Assembly: GCA_024279035.1 (NCBI GenBank)
Contig: JAJRSA010000025.1
Location: 1-56,649, forward strand
DNA from: Alphaproteobacteria bacterium
GTDB taxonomy: Bacteria; Pseudomonadota; Alphaproteobacteria; Micavibrionales; Micavibrionaceae
Reading direction: 5' to 3'
Length of the DNA: 56,649 bases
The notes beneath the pieces were generated by a model. The model did no database searches. It was not told the DNA's origin and was given only the letters and a program-made list of their open reading frames with translations. Positions 1-8,779 of this stretch are shown in pieces. How positions within the stretch are numbered: the stretch's first letter is position 1; the number at the start of each line of letters is the position of its first letter. A program made the position numbers and the translations under genes.

Positions 1-201
1 AGTAATTTGCATTAAGAATAAGACATATCCCACACACCGTCATCCCCGAGGACATGCACAGCATGTCTTAAACATCGGGGATCCACATGTCAGTGGTACA
101 GCCACTGTCTTTATAGAGGAATAGAGAAAAGGGTGGATTCCTGCCTTCGCAGGAATGACGTATTTTGAGAGAAGAATGTCTTATTCCTAATGCAAATTAC
201 T
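1..201. repeat. Palindromic intergenic element with terminal inverted repeats
   Basis: The first 26 bases (1-26) are repeated inverted at 176-201 with one mismatch, so the whole unit could fold back on itself or behave like a small non-autonomous (MITE-like) element. Inside are nested hairpins: ATCCCCGA at 42-49 against TCGGGGAT near 76-83 with a GACATGC/GCATGTC stem between them; CAGTGG/CCACTG near 92-108; and CCTGC/GCAGG near 141-153. Related cores occur at 21051-21152 and 23075-23141, and the outer shell resembles that of 3041-3146. No protein-coding signal is convincing here; the small minus-strand ORF crossing it is a by-product of the repeat. The rest of the stretch up to 334 shows no other clear feature. 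Confidence 0.75.
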
Positions 202-334
202 ATATCTGGTAAATCTCTTCGATTGGCAGTGACTCTAAATAAATTTAGGGACTGTCCTAGATAAGATACTCTTGACAGAACACATTGGAGCTTGTACACA
301 ATCTACGTCAATTAAATGTAGTTAAAGATAAATC

Positions 335-730
335 ATGGTAGAAAACAGCAACTCAAATCCTCAGATCAAAATAAGTAAAGAAGATGGGCAACTACAATTT
401 CTTGTGGGCGTCCATGAGTCAACAGTTCAAATTTTTGAAAATGCGAGCGGTTCAATCACCGCACAAATAAGTACTGAGCAAGACCAAAAATACTCTCAAC
501 TTACAAAACTATCTGGAAATGCTCAAGATCATCAAGTTGAACCCTCGTGGTATAGTCAGAGTCTGGACGAAGAAAACATACTCATATCCATCCCTGCCCC
601 AACTGAGATAGAAAATACATTAACCAGTGCTTTTCTAGAGAGCTACAAACAAGACCCCACATTGAATGTAGGGCATTTTTGGGATTATACCCCTGAGGTG
701 GAAAAACAAATTAGAACGCTTCGTCGTTAA
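335..730 (+). CDS. Hypothetical protein, 131 aa
   Basis: I do not recognise this protein. It is 131 residues, polar and glutamine/serine/glutamate rich, with no signal peptide, membrane segment or cysteine, so it is probably cytoplasmic. The C-terminal third, with a tryptophan-containing stretch (GHFWDYTP) and a basic tail, is the most structured-looking part. There is no strong Shine-Dalgarno sequence before the ATG. It stops one base before the stop codon of the convergent hydrolase gene, the same tight packing seen at other convergent junctions in this window, which favours a real gene. Upstream is the palindromic element at 1-201. Confidence 0.55.
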   Translation: MVENSNSNPQIKISKEDGQLQFLVGVHESTVQIFENASGSITAQISTEQDQKYSQLTKLSGNAQDHQVEPSWYSQSLDEENILISIPAPTEIENTLTSAFLESYKQDPTLNVGHFWDYTPEVEKQIRTLRR

Positions 731-731
731 T

Positions 732-1412
732 TTAAGCTCTCACCAATTCTTTATGTTCAGATAGAACCTGTACACCCGCGCCCGCTTTATTCATGTGATC
801 GTGGACGGTGGCTTTGACGTGGTCGCAATGGTCTGTGAAGAAATGGTTTGCGCCCTCAAGAGTGCGGTAATCAATGACAATACCTTTTTGTCCATTTAAA
901 CGTTCTATCACTTCATCCACATCATCTTTGAGGACAATATTGTCTCGTGAGCCTTGAAGAATCAAACCTGATCGAGGGCATGGCGCCAAAAAGGTAAAAT
1001 CATATTCTGTGGCGGGTAATCCAATAGAGATAAAGCCTTTGATCTCAGGACGACGCATTAATAATTGCATGCTGATCCATGACCCAAAAGAAAAGCCTGC
1101 GGTCCAAAGCCCTGAGGCTTTCGGGTTTAAAGTTTGAACCCAATCCAAAATAGCCGCTGCATCGGTCAGCTCCCCTTCTCCCTTATCAAATACGCCTTGG
1201 CTTTTTCCAACACCGCGCGAATTATAACGCACCACGGAAAAACCGCGCTCGACAAATGTTTGAAAGAGGGTATAGGTGACTTTGTTATTCATCGTGCCCC
1301 CTTGTAACGGGTTGGGATGAAATATAACCGCGAGAGGCGCGTTCGGGCGCTTTGAATGAGTATACGCAGCTTCAATACGACCAGCAGGTCCGTTGATAAT
1401 AATATTTGGCAT
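732..1412 (-). CDS. Alpha/beta hydrolase (COG2945-like)
   Basis: A compact 226-residue alpha/beta hydrolase without signal peptide. The nucleophile elbow GFSFGS places the catalytic serine at about residue 108, the acid is probably Asp157 in QGSRD, and the histidine is His190 in GANHFF. The early HPNPLQGG and RYNSRGVGKS motifs form the oxyanion and strand-4 regions typical of the small cytosolic hydrolases of COG2945; the substrate is unknown. It is divergent from the iscS-fdx-mnmA cluster. I recall this type of hydrolase near cysteine desulfurases in other alphaproteobacteria, which is an association from memory, not a demonstrated link. Family assignment is firm, function is not. Confidence 0.85.
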   Translation of the reverse strand: MPNIIINGPAGRIEAAYTHSKRPNAPLAVIFHPNPLQGGTMNNKVTYTLFQTFVERGFSVVRYNSRGVGKSQGVFDKGEGELTDAAAILDWVQTLNPKASGLWTAGFSFGSWISMQLLMRRPEIKGFISIGLPATEYDFTFLAPCPRSGLILQGSRDNIVLKDDVDEVIERLNGQKGIVIDYRTLEGANHFFTDHCDHVKATVHDHMNKAGAGVQVLSEHKELVRA

Positions 1413-1555
1413 TCTGTTCCCGTATTTATGAGTATTTTTAAATTATTTTTAGTTTCGGTACTGCTTATAGACCATTCAGAGTTGATTTGTCCAATATTTT
1501 CTCTTGCCAACCAAAATTATATGTGGATATTCAACGAGATAAATATGAATTTTTT

Positions 1556-2698
1556 ATGATGACACCGATGAATCAGACACACACCAAAAGAACATATCTG
1601 GACTATAATGCGACAACACCCATACGCCCTGAGGTCGTAAAGGGCGTTTGTATGGCCATGGAAACGATTGGGAATCCCTCTTCTATTCATCATGAAGGAC
1701 GTCAGGCCAGAAAACTCATTGAGCAGGCACGCGCTCAAGTGGCAGAGCTTGTCGGCGCACAGACCAAACAAGTTATTTTTACAAGTGGCGCGACTGAGGC
1801 CAATAATATGGTGCTCAAAGGTTATGCGTCTCATCGCCGTCTTCTCGTCTCTGCCACAGAGCACCCATCTGTGCTTTATGCAGGCGTTGACGTTGAAACC
1901 ATTCCTGTGCATTCCACAGGCCTGATTAATCTCGACGCGCTCAAAGAACTATTAGACAAAGACACACGTCCCTCTTTTGTCTCTATCATGGCAGTCAATA
2001 ATGAGACAGGGGTTATTCAACCGCTTAAAGACATTGCAACGCTCCTAAAGAACTATGAGTGCCTGTTTCACAGTGATGCGGTACAAGCCGTAGGGCGTAT
2101 TCCTCTCTATTTCTCCACACTCAATGTAGATTTCATGAGTCTCTCTGCCCATAAGATAGGTGGTCCTCATGGCGTTGGCGCAATCATCATGGGCAAAGGC
2201 ACAAATCCGCCCAAGCTTATTCATGGAGGCGGACAAGAGCGCCAACAACGCGCAGGCACAGAAAATGTCGCAGGTATTTATGGCTTTGGGATTGCTGCCG
2301 CGTGTGCTCTCAATGGCCTTGAGACATATAAAAATCTAGAAACCTATAGAGATCAATTGGAAGCCACGCTCAAAAACGCTCCTACAGATGTGATCATTCA
2401 CGGACATGATGCGCCCCGTGTGCCTAATACAATCTCTGCCTCCATCGCAGGATTTGAGGCCTCAACACTGCTTATGAATTTAGATTTAGCAGGCATTTCC
2501 GTGAGCACGGGCTCTGCCTGTTCAAGTGGCTCTGTACAAGCTAGCCATGTGCTCACCGCCATGGGCGCCACAGAGTCTCAAGCAAAAAGTGGCTTGCGTC
2601 TATCCATGGGATGGGCTACCACCCAAGATGATATTGACGCCTTTACACAGGCATGGACAACACTCATGGAAAGACTCACCCCCTCATGCCAAAACTGA
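1556..2698 (+). CDS. iscS: Cysteine desulfurase (IscS/NifS family)
   Basis: A PLP-dependent class V aminotransferase-fold enzyme that takes sulfur from L-cysteine as a persulfide. The PLP lysine is Lys200 in SAHKIGGPHG, the substrate-binding region carries TSGATEANN, and the catalytic cysteine is Cys322 in the loop STGSACSSGS, typical of group I (IscS/NifS) enzymes. About 380 residues is normal. The frame stays open further upstream, but that extension is unlike the family; ATGs at 1556, 1559 and 1568 all precede the conserved YLDYNATTP motif, and the exact one is uncertain. The ferredoxin gene overlaps its end and mnmA follows, so the natural role is sulfur donation for MnmA-dependent tRNA thiolation and probably Fe-S assembly. 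No iscU, iscA or suf genes are in view. Confidence 0.92.
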   Translation: MMTPMNQTHTKRTYLDYNATTPIRPEVVKGVCMAMETIGNPSSIHHEGRQARKLIEQARAQVAELVGAQTKQVIFTSGATEANNMVLKGYASHRRLLVSATEHPSVLYAGVDVETIPVHSTGLINLDALKELLDKDTRPSFVSIMAVNNETGVIQPLKDIATLLKNYECLFHSDAVQAVGRIPLYFSTLNVDFMSLSAHKIGGPHGVGAIIMGKGTNPPKLIHGGGQERQQRAGTENVAGIYGFGIAAACALNGLETYKNLETYRDQLEATLKNAPTDVIIHGHDAPRVPNTISASIAGFEASTLLMNLDLAGISVSTGSACSSGSVQASHVLTAMGATESQAKSGLRLSMGWATTQDDIDAFTQAWTTLMERLTPSCQN

Positions 2699-3024
2699 CT
2701 TTTATAAAACCAGACAAGAGTGAAATTGAAATCGATGCCCCAGAAGGCTTGTCGATCATGGAAGTTGCCGTTCAAAATGGGATTGACGAGATTGAAGGGG
2801 CGTGTGGAGGCGGGCTTGCCTGCGCCACATGTCATGTGTATGTGCATCCTGATTTTCAAAAAAAATGTCTTCCAGACGACGGAGAGATTGTCGAAGAGGA
2901 AGAAGACATGCTCGACCTCGCCTTCGACCTCAAAAAATCCTCACGACTCGGATGTCAGATTATTATGGATCAAGACAAAGATGGTCTGAAAGTGGCGCTT
3001 CCAGGGACAGATGTGGCGTGGTAG
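2686..3024 (+). CDS. fdx: [2Fe-2S] ferredoxin, ISC/adrenodoxin type
   Basis: A 112-residue ferredoxin. Cysteines 40, 46 and 49 (CX5CX2C in ACGGGLACATC) and Cys90 (SRLGC) are the four cluster ligands in the ISC/adrenodoxin arrangement. A very acidic stretch (EEEED, about residues 70-75) is the usual interaction surface for partners such as IscS or a ferredoxin reductase. The ATG at 2686 lies 13 bases inside the end of the desulfurase gene, so the two are probably translationally coupled; an earlier in-frame start at 2653 would add residues not seen in the family. It likely supplies electrons for Fe-S assembly. Confidence 0.92.
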   Translation: MPKLTFIKPDKSEIEIDAPEGLSIMEVAVQNGIDEIEGACGGGLACATCHVYVHPDFQKKCLPDDGEIVEEEEDMLDLAFDLKKSSRLGCQIIMDQDKDGLKVALPGTDVAW

Positions 3025-3040
3025 ATAGTGCTTTCGATTA

Positions 3041-3146
3041 AGACATAGCACCCCCCCACCGTCATCCTGAACTTGTTTCAGGATCCCCTGCATATAGTCT
3101 CCAGATCCTGAAACAAGTTCAGGATGACGGACTTGTATCTTATGTC
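3041..3146. repeat. Palindromic intergenic element, 27-bp perfect inverted repeat
   Basis: Bases 3059-3085 are perfectly complementary to 3104-3130, around an 18-base loop, giving a very strong RNA or DNA hairpin between fdx and mnmA. The stem core (GTCATCCTGAACTTGTTT...) is a common intergenic palindrome in proteobacterial genomes. Outside the stem, AGACATA at 3041 and TATGTC near 3141 form a weaker outer inversion. The left shell, AGACATA followed by a C-rich run and ACCGTCATCC, is nearly the same as in the element at 1-201, although the cores differ. It may attenuate or terminate fdx transcription and leave mnmA with its own promoter; that is inference. Confidence 0.8.
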
Positions 3147-3188
3147 CATACCTTGCCTTTTAAACGCTAACCCTCTATAGTACGCGCC

Positions 3189-4343
3189 ATGAGTGAAACA
3201 GTAAACAGTTTAGGCTTTGAAAAAGCACCACAAGACACCCGTGTGGTGGTCGCGATGTCTGGAGGCGTTGATTCCTCTGTGACGGCAGCACTCCTTCATG
3301 AAGAGGGGTATGATGTGGTGGGGGTCACGCTCCAGCTCTATGATCATGGGGCTACGATTGACCGCAAAGGTGCGTGCTGTGCGGGGCAAGATATTTATGA
3401 TGCGAAGCGCATTGCCGAAGAGCTAAGATTTCCTCATTATGTCCTCAATTATGAAGATAATTTCAAAGAGTCTGTCATTGATGATTTTGTGGAGACCTAT
3501 TTGAAGGGACAGACCCCTATTCCCTGCGTGAAATGTAATCAAACCGTCAAATTTCGTGATCTTCTCAAAGTCGCGCATGATTTGGGGGCTGATTGTATGG
3601 CCACAGGGCACTATATCAAGCGCACACTCAATCCAAACACAGGACATGCGGAATTAGAACGCGCTATAGACCATGGCAAAGATCAGAGCTATTTCCTGTT
3701 TGCCACCACGCAAGACCAACTCAATTTTTTACGCTTTCCCTTGGGAGGTTGGACAAAAGATGTCACGCGACACCATGCCCAGCGCTTAGGGCTTAATAAT
3801 GCAGATAAACCAGATAGTCAGGATATTTGCTTTGTCCCCAATGGGGATTACGCCAGCGTTGTTAAAAAGATAAACCCCAAAGCGGAAAAAGCAGGAGACA
3901 TTGTCTCTGTAGACGGCACAGTCCTTGGGCACCACAAAGGTGTGATCCACTACACCATTGGACAACGCAAAGGAATAGGCATCGGAGGCGGTGTCAATAC
4001 AGACAACAGCCCATTTTATGTAATTAAAATAGATCCAGACACCAATCAAGTGATTGTCGGAACAAAAGAAGCCCTTGCGCGTGACATCATCTCTATTGAC
4101 CAGTGTAACTGGCTGATACATGAGGAGGACAATATAGAGATTATGCTCAAATTCAGATCTGTGATGAAACCCATTCCTGCGCTTTTAAGAAGAGGTAAGA
4201 GTGGAACAGCCACTCTTACACTCCCTACGCCCCAATACGGCATCGCCCCTGGGCAAGCGGCTGTGTGCTATCTGAATGATAGAGTGATTGGAGGAGGGTG
4301 GATTACGGGTACAGAGAATAGTGCTGTGAAGATAGCGGCCTAA
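3189..4343 (+). CDS. mnmA: tRNA-specific 2-thiouridylase MnmA
   Basis: MnmA activates U34 of Lys, Glu and Gln tRNAs with ATP and inserts sulfur to make 2-thiouridine. The PP-loop is SGGVDSS at residues 24-30. The catalytic nucleophile is Cys116 (CVKCN) and the persulfide-carrying cysteine is Cys214 (QDICFVP). GHYIKR and the HYTIGQRKG motif of the C-terminal domain are also present. The length of 384 residues is normal, with a short N-terminal extension before the PP-loop. It lies downstream of the desulfurase that would supply its sulfur, separated by the palindromic element. Its TAA overlaps the TAG of the convergent gene by four bases. Confidence 0.95.
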   Translation: MSETVNSLGFEKAPQDTRVVVAMSGGVDSSVTAALLHEEGYDVVGVTLQLYDHGATIDRKGACCAGQDIYDAKRIAEELRFPHYVLNYEDNFKESVIDDFVETYLKGQTPIPCVKCNQTVKFRDLLKVAHDLGADCMATGHYIKRTLNPNTGHAELERAIDHGKDQSYFLFATTQDQLNFLRFPLGGWTKDVTRHHAQRLGLNNADKPDSQDICFVPNGDYASVVKKINPKAEKAGDIVSVDGTVLGHHKGVIHYTIGQRKGIGIGGGVNTDNSPFYVIKIDPDTNQVIVGTKEALARDIISIDQCNWLIHEEDNIEIMLKFRSVMKPIPALLRRGKSGTATLTLPTPQYGIAPGQAAVCYLNDRVIGGGWITGTENSAVKIAA

Positions 4344-4996
4344 CCATTTGAGAATTTCTTTGAGTAAAGCTGGTCTACGGCTCGGGCACATCCAAGATCA
4401 CGACACCATTTGTCTTTATTACCTGCCTCAATTTTATCTCCTATGGCAGGATGATCCCACGCATATCGAATAAGAAGGTCTGACAACACACGAAGCCCTT
4501 TATGATTGTCATCTGTAATAAGATCTGGAACAGAGCTAAGTTCAGATTGTTTTCTCCATGTAAAATTATGATCTTTGAGATCTTTGGATGAACGGATATT
4601 TTCTCTAAGATCTCCTTCTTCTATATCATAATGATGTATTTCTATTGTTACAGAATTATTTTCAGCCAAAGAGGCTGTTAGAGTTGCCCTTACCCGACGG
4701 TCTATCGGTCCCCATAAACTTTCCTCTCCCTTTTTTCTATCTGTAAGAAGAATATCTTCCCTATAATCTAAACCAATGCTAGGGCACTCAGTAATCATCA
4801 ATGTCACTCTATTCTCATCTTCCTCTGGACGAAGAGCAAAAGAGGCATGCACAGAATCATCCTCTACATTATAATGGGGCAATGCTTTGACAAACTCCAT
4901 AAAGCTAACAGAGTCATCTTGTGTCATTCTTCCAAAAATTGATTTTATATCTATAGAGCTCACAGCATACCTTCTTATGTTTATAAGAGAATACAT
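4340..4996 (-). CDS. Hypothetical protein, 218 aa
   Basis: I do not recognise this protein. It appears soluble, without signal peptide or membrane helix. The middle has alternating charged and beta-like segments (RVRATLTASL, NSVTIEIHHYDIEEGD), and the C-terminal half is helical, ending in a stretch with two cysteines near LGCARAVDQLY. It ends four bases inside mnmA in a convergent arrangement. The upstream ATG at 4996 has no clear ribosome-binding site; an internal ATG at 4927 is preceded closely by GGAAG and could be the true start, removing about 23 residues. The neighbour is the RTX protease on the same strand, with no sign of coupling. Confidence 0.6.
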   Translation of the reverse strand: MYSLINIRRYAVSSIDIKSIFGRMTQDDSVSFMEFVKALPHYNVEDDSVHASFALRPEEDENRVTLMITECPSIGLDYREDILLTDRKKGEESLWGPIDRRVRATLTASLAENNSVTIEIHHYDIEEGDLRENIRSSKDLKDHNFTWRKQSELSSVPDLITDDNHKGLRVLSDLLIRYAWDHPAIGDKIEAGNKDKWCRDLGCARAVDQLYSKKFSNG

Positions 4997-5045
4997 AAAA
5001 ACATAAAGGCTATGTAAAAATCAAGGGAAAATTTGAAGCGGAAGA

Positions 5046-8000
5046 CTACACCAACAAATCACTATTGAGTTCTAAGCTATCGACTGTCTGCCCGACAAGA
5101 TTACCGTAGATAATGCCTGCATATTGGAAATCATTACCAACGCCATCGGCATTGATTGAAATATCGGTACGGGAGCTATCTTGAATGTTGATTTTGACGA
5201 AATCATTGAGATCATCTGTGCCTGCATTATAACCAACAAGGAGAGAGGAGATATCAATAACATCTCCGTCAGAGAGCTTAAAATCTTTGATACGGTCTAT
5301 ATCATTAAGATCGAGGACAAATGTATCGGCGCCAGCCCCACCAAAGAGGTAATCTTGTCCGAGACCTCCAATGAGAAGATCATCTCCACTCCCTCCATAG
5401 AGACTGTCTACCCCATCATCTCCATAGAGCGTATCACCACCATCTTCTCCGAAGATCCTATCATTGCCCGCATCTCCATGTATAGTGTCATTGTCTAAAC
5501 CTCCGAGAATTTTATCAACACCGTCTCCACCATTGAGGATGTCATTTCCAGCCCCGCCTCGTATTTCATCATTTCCTGCATCTCCATTGATGGTATCTGC
5601 ACCTGCATCTCCATAGATGAGATCATGCCAGTCTCCGCCGTTGATGATGTCATTTCCATTTCCCCCAACAAGAACATCACGCCCTGCATCTCCATTGAGA
5701 ACATCATTCCCATCTTCTCCATAGAGTATGTCATTTCCATCCCCTCCATAAAGGGTATCCACACCAATACCTCCACGCATATTATCGTTTCCGCCTTCTC
5801 CGTATAAGAGATCATCGCCAGAATCTCCGTAGAGGAAATCATCTCCAAATCCTCCATAGAGTGTATCATTATCATCACCGCCATAGACAACGTCATTTCC
5901 ATGGCTGGCGTTGACTTGATCATCTCCTGCACCGCCTTCAATGCGTTCATTGCCGTTTGATCCGTTGATGATGTCATTGCCGAGATTTCCATAGAGGAAG
6001 TGATCTCCTGTGACAGAGACAGTGATGGTATCATTTCCATCGCCTCCAAAGGCTGTGATGCGCGTATTAGAATGTGAGCCTGAGACGGTAATGGTATCAT
6101 CTCCACCATTCCCAATCAGACGATAATCATCGGTGGCGACAGGTGTAACAAGTTCATAAAGCTGAACATCTATAATATCTGCTCCACTGCCTGTTTCCAC
6201 ACGCCCATCCATTGTCCCAAGCAATTGGACAGAGGACGACGTGACCGCCCCTGCAAAATTGATATTGGTTGTTCTTGCGCCTGAGAGTGTAAGGCTAAAG
6301 GCACTGCTGTGTACAAAGGTAAATCCTTCTATGTCTTGTGCCAAAGGATCAAGGAGGGTGACTGTCGCACTGGTATAGCTCCGATCAATTGTGACAAGAT
6401 CTCCAGAGGCATCACTGACACTTAAATCCGTTGCCGTTAATGTTGTGTTTTCATTCATTGTGCTGGTGTAGTTAGACTGCACACCATTCCAACCAAATTT
6501 AAACAATAAATTATCAATGGGGGGCGGTGCAGAGGCAATCGCCTCAACCTCAGAAAATGTAAAGCTTTGACCATTAAAGATAAATGTTTCAACATTAGCG
6601 ACGGTATCAGCCCCTGCGCCTCCGACATTATCTGTGATACGTATTGTCACAGAATCGACACTCTCAAGCGTATAATCTCCAACACTGCCTGTATAATTTA
6701 TTGTGTCTAAACCTGCCTGTCCGTCAATGGTGTCATTCCCGTTTGAGGCTATAATATTATCATTTCCTCGACCTGTTGAAATAATGTTATTGGCACTGTT
6801 GCCTGTGAGCGTATCATTCCCGTCGCCTAAGAAAATATTTTCAATTACAGTTGTTCCGCCAATGCCTAGAGCTTGTCCATTGATGGCATTATTGTTGGCA
6901 CTGCCTTGTGTCATGAGAAACGTAACATCCCCCCGCACAGCCGACATGTTCAACGTATCTGTTCCTGCACTATCAACGAGCGTTATTCCTTGGAATTCAT
7001 CGGTGAAATAATAGGTATCATCATTACTAATCGCACTGCCTAAGAACTGAAGATTGAACGACTCAAGAGATCCTGTGTTCCCTGCAACAATATCCTCAAT
7101 CCGAAGAGTCCAATCCCCTGCGCTTGTCTCTCCCCAATTAGCTGTGGAGGTAAATTGAAAGCTTAATCCTGTGTAGCCATGCACATCTGTGACATAATTC
7201 CCACTTCCTGCTGTCTCTGCAAGGATACTTTGTGTGCCGTCTGGACTGATGAGGGTGACAATCAGATCTCCAGCACGTTGATGAGGCACAACAAGATCAA
7301 GCACAATATATTCTATTTCGATATCGTTTGAGACTGTAATAGTATGGTTGAGCGTTCCATTATCAGGGATAGAAATCGCAGGTGTCCCCGATTGAGAGAC
7401 TGTCTGCATATTGGCGTAAGTTTTTTGCTCTGTCCATGTCTCCGCCAAACGTACTGCCGTATGTGCATCCACTAAGCCAAATCCATAATCATGACTGAAA
7501 TGCATGCCCACACCATTCCAGCGCGTATTGCCATTAGTTTGCCATGTTGAGTCTGTGAGTTGTCGTCCAGACATCGCTAAAATATCTTGAACATCTCGAT
7601 AGCCTAAATTCGGATTGGCTTCATACATCAAGGCAATCACACCTGAGACCATTGGAGCTGAAAAGGAGGTACCGCTGACCGTCACAGAGTCTCCAGAGAC
7701 ATATCCCGCGCTTCCTGTCCTATCTGTTGTGGTAATTACCTCTCCGCCTGCCGCAATCAAAATAGATGCCCCTGGCGTGCTGGCATCATAGATTTCTCCG
7801 TTTATGTCTGTCCCTGCCACAGCAATACTATACGGCGTATTTTGATAGCCATGGTAATTCACATTATCATCACTAAAGCGACTATTCCCTGCGGAAAAGA
7901 CAATCGACGTTCCTAGCCCTCCTCGCCCTTGATCCACAAGATCAATCATCGCATCAATGACTTCTGTTGTATCATCTCCAAAATAAACTTTGGTGGGATG

Positions 8001-8585
8001 ATCCACAAAGATGGTGGTTGCCCCCCAGCTATTATTCATGACATCCGCCCCAGAAGTTAGAGCATGTTGAAATCCTTCAATTGTGTCTGTGAAAGACCCT
8101 GATGCAAAACTCCTACGGATTCCAATAATTTCAGAGTCAAAGGCAACGCCCACAAGCCCTGTTCCATTATCATCGGCGGCAATTACCCCTGCGACAGCCG
8201 TCCCATGTTTGTCAGAACCAGACGCAATGGCATCACTATCATTACTCCCCGTCGTATCAAAATCTAAATCCGTACGGTAATTGGCAACAAGATCACTATG
8301 ATTATAATCAAATCCATCATCAAACACGGCAACTTTCACGCCCTGCCCCGTATATTCATCCCAGACTTCATCCGCTCGAATGCCCCATGTATCTACCAAA
8401 TGCCATTGATATGTGCTTCCCATAGGATCTAAAGAGGGATCTGTTGGAATCCCTTGAGTGTTGGGAGAAATATCTATGGGCGTTATAAAAATAGAATCAT
8501 CAGACACACTAAAAGATGAAGAGTCCATTTCAAACTCATCATCTTCTAAAATGTTATATATTAGTGTCTCAGACAAGCTAGACAT
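5046..8585 (-). CDS. Secreted subtilisin-like serine protease with P domain and RTX repeats
   Basis: A 1179-residue calcium-dependent exoprotease, probably exported by type I secretion because it has no N-terminal signal peptide but ends in RTX repeats. A short acidic N-terminus is followed by the S8 (kexin-like) catalytic domain, residues ~60-385: Asp89 in VAVFDDG, His127 in KHGTA, Ser307 in SGTSFSAP, and probable oxyanion Asn234 in SAGN. Next is a proprotein-convertase P domain, ~398-516. Residues ~520-640 resemble the start of a serralysin-type C domain with about five RTX motifs. A beta-rich linker leads to about 25 nearly perfect GGxGxDxLx nonapeptides (~810-1095) and a tail with the DTFVLDLNDIDRIKDF motif common in type I substrates. 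I see no cysteine anywhere, as expected for RTX exoproteins. No type I secretion genes are in the window. Confidence 0.93.
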   Translation of the reverse strand: MSSLSETLIYNILEDDEFEMDSSSFSVSDDSIFITPIDISPNTQGIPTDPSLDPMGSTYQWHLVDTWGIRADEVWDEYTGQGVKVAVFDDGFDYNHSDLVANYRTDLDFDTTGSNDSDAIASGSDKHGTAVAGVIAADDNGTGLVGVAFDSEIIGIRRSFASGSFTDTIEGFQHALTSGADVMNNSWGATTIFVDHPTKVYFGDDTTEVIDAMIDLVDQGRGGLGTSIVFSAGNSRFSDDNVNYHGYQNTPYSIAVAGTDINGEIYDASTPGASILIAAGGEVITTTDRTGSAGYVSGDSVTVSGTSFSAPMVSGVIALMYEANPNLGYRDVQDILAMSGRQLTDSTWQTNGNTRWNGVGMHFSHDYGFGLVDAHTAVRLAETWTEQKTYANMQTVSQSGTPAISIPDNGTLNHTITVSNDIEIEYIVLDLVVPHQRAGDLIVTLISPDGTQSILAETAGSGNYVTDVHGYTGLSFQFTSTANWGETSAGDWTLRIEDIVAGNTGSLESFNLQFLGSAISNDDTYYFTDEFQGITLVDSAGTDTLNMSAVRGDVTFLMTQGSANNNAINGQALGIGGTTVIENIFLGDGNDTLTGNSANNIISTGRGNDNIIASNGNDTIDGQAGLDTINYTGSVGDYTLESVDSVTIRITDNVGGAGADTVANVETFIFNGQSFTFSEVEAIASAPPPIDNLLFKFGWNGVQSNYTSTMNENTTLTATDLSVSDASGDLVTIDRSYTSATVTLLDPLAQDIEGFTFVHSSAFSLTLSGARTTNINFAGAVTSSSVQLLGTMDGRVETGSGADIIDVQLYELVTPVATDDYRLIGNGGDDTITVSGSHSNTRITAFGGDGNDTITVSVTGDHFLYGNLGNDIINGSNGNERIEGGAGDDQVNASHGNDVVYGGDDNDTLYGGFGDDFLYGDSGDDLLYGEGGNDNMRGGIGVDTLYGGDGNDILYGEDGNDVLNGDAGRDVLVGGNGNDIINGGDWHDLIYGDAGADTINGDAGNDEIRGGAGNDILNGGDGVDKILGGLDNDTIHGDAGNDRIFGEDGGDTLYGDDGVDSLYGGSGDDLLIGGLGQDYLFGGAGADTFVLDLNDIDRIKDFKLSDGDVIDISSLLVGYNAGTDDLNDFVKINIQDSSRTDISINADGVGNDFQYAGIIYGNLVGQTVDSLELNSDLLV
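5331..6110 (-). repeat. Degenerate 27-bp tandem repeat array encoding RTX nonapeptides
   Basis: Within the protease gene, the DNA has an approximate 27-base periodicity because it encodes consecutive copies of the calcium-binding nonapeptide GGxGxDxLx. On the plus strand this shows as recurring TCTCCATAGA, TCATTTCC and CCTCCATAGAG words. Copies are degenerate at the DNA level but the Gly and Asp codons are conserved, so the repeat number could vary by slippage or recombination between strains. The long shadow ORF in another frame, methionine- and serine-rich, is produced by this periodicity. Confidence 0.85.
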
Positions 8586-8718
8586 CTTTTTTCCCTAATA
8601 CCCTTACCTAAATACCATAGCCTTTCATTAGATCACATAAAGCTTGTCCTTTACTTAAGTTTCCAGAAAATTTAGTTAAAATTTTATGTAATTTACAAAA
8701 CAATCACTTCTCTATAAA

Positions 8719-8747
8719 AAAACGCTGAGAAAAAATCTCAGCGTTTT
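8719..8747 (-). terminator. Rho-independent terminator after flgH
   Basis: A perfect 12-bp stem (AAAACGCTGAGA at 8719-8730 with TCTCAGCGTTTT at 8736-8747) closes a five-base A/T loop. Read on the minus strand it is followed by a run of seven T residues, giving a classical terminator about 30 bases after the flgH stop codon. It closes the flgF-flgG-flgA-flgH transcript and insulates the downstream protease gene. It is also nearly symmetric, so it could work weakly on the other strand. Confidence 0.9.
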
Positions 8748-8779
8748 AAGTTTAGTGGTTGGGTGGTTAGGGTAAACTT

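Noticed and set aside
111-299. 62-aa minus-strand ORF at the left edge
   Set aside because: It runs through the palindromic repeat element and has no ribosome-binding site; it is a repeat by-product.
5001-5015. ACATA/TATGT hairpin after the protease gene
   Set aside because: Five A/T pairs only; too weak for a terminator call.
5495-6115. 206-aa Met/Ser-rich ORF within the protease gene
   Set aside because: Same strand, different frame, created by the 27-base RTX repeat periodicity.
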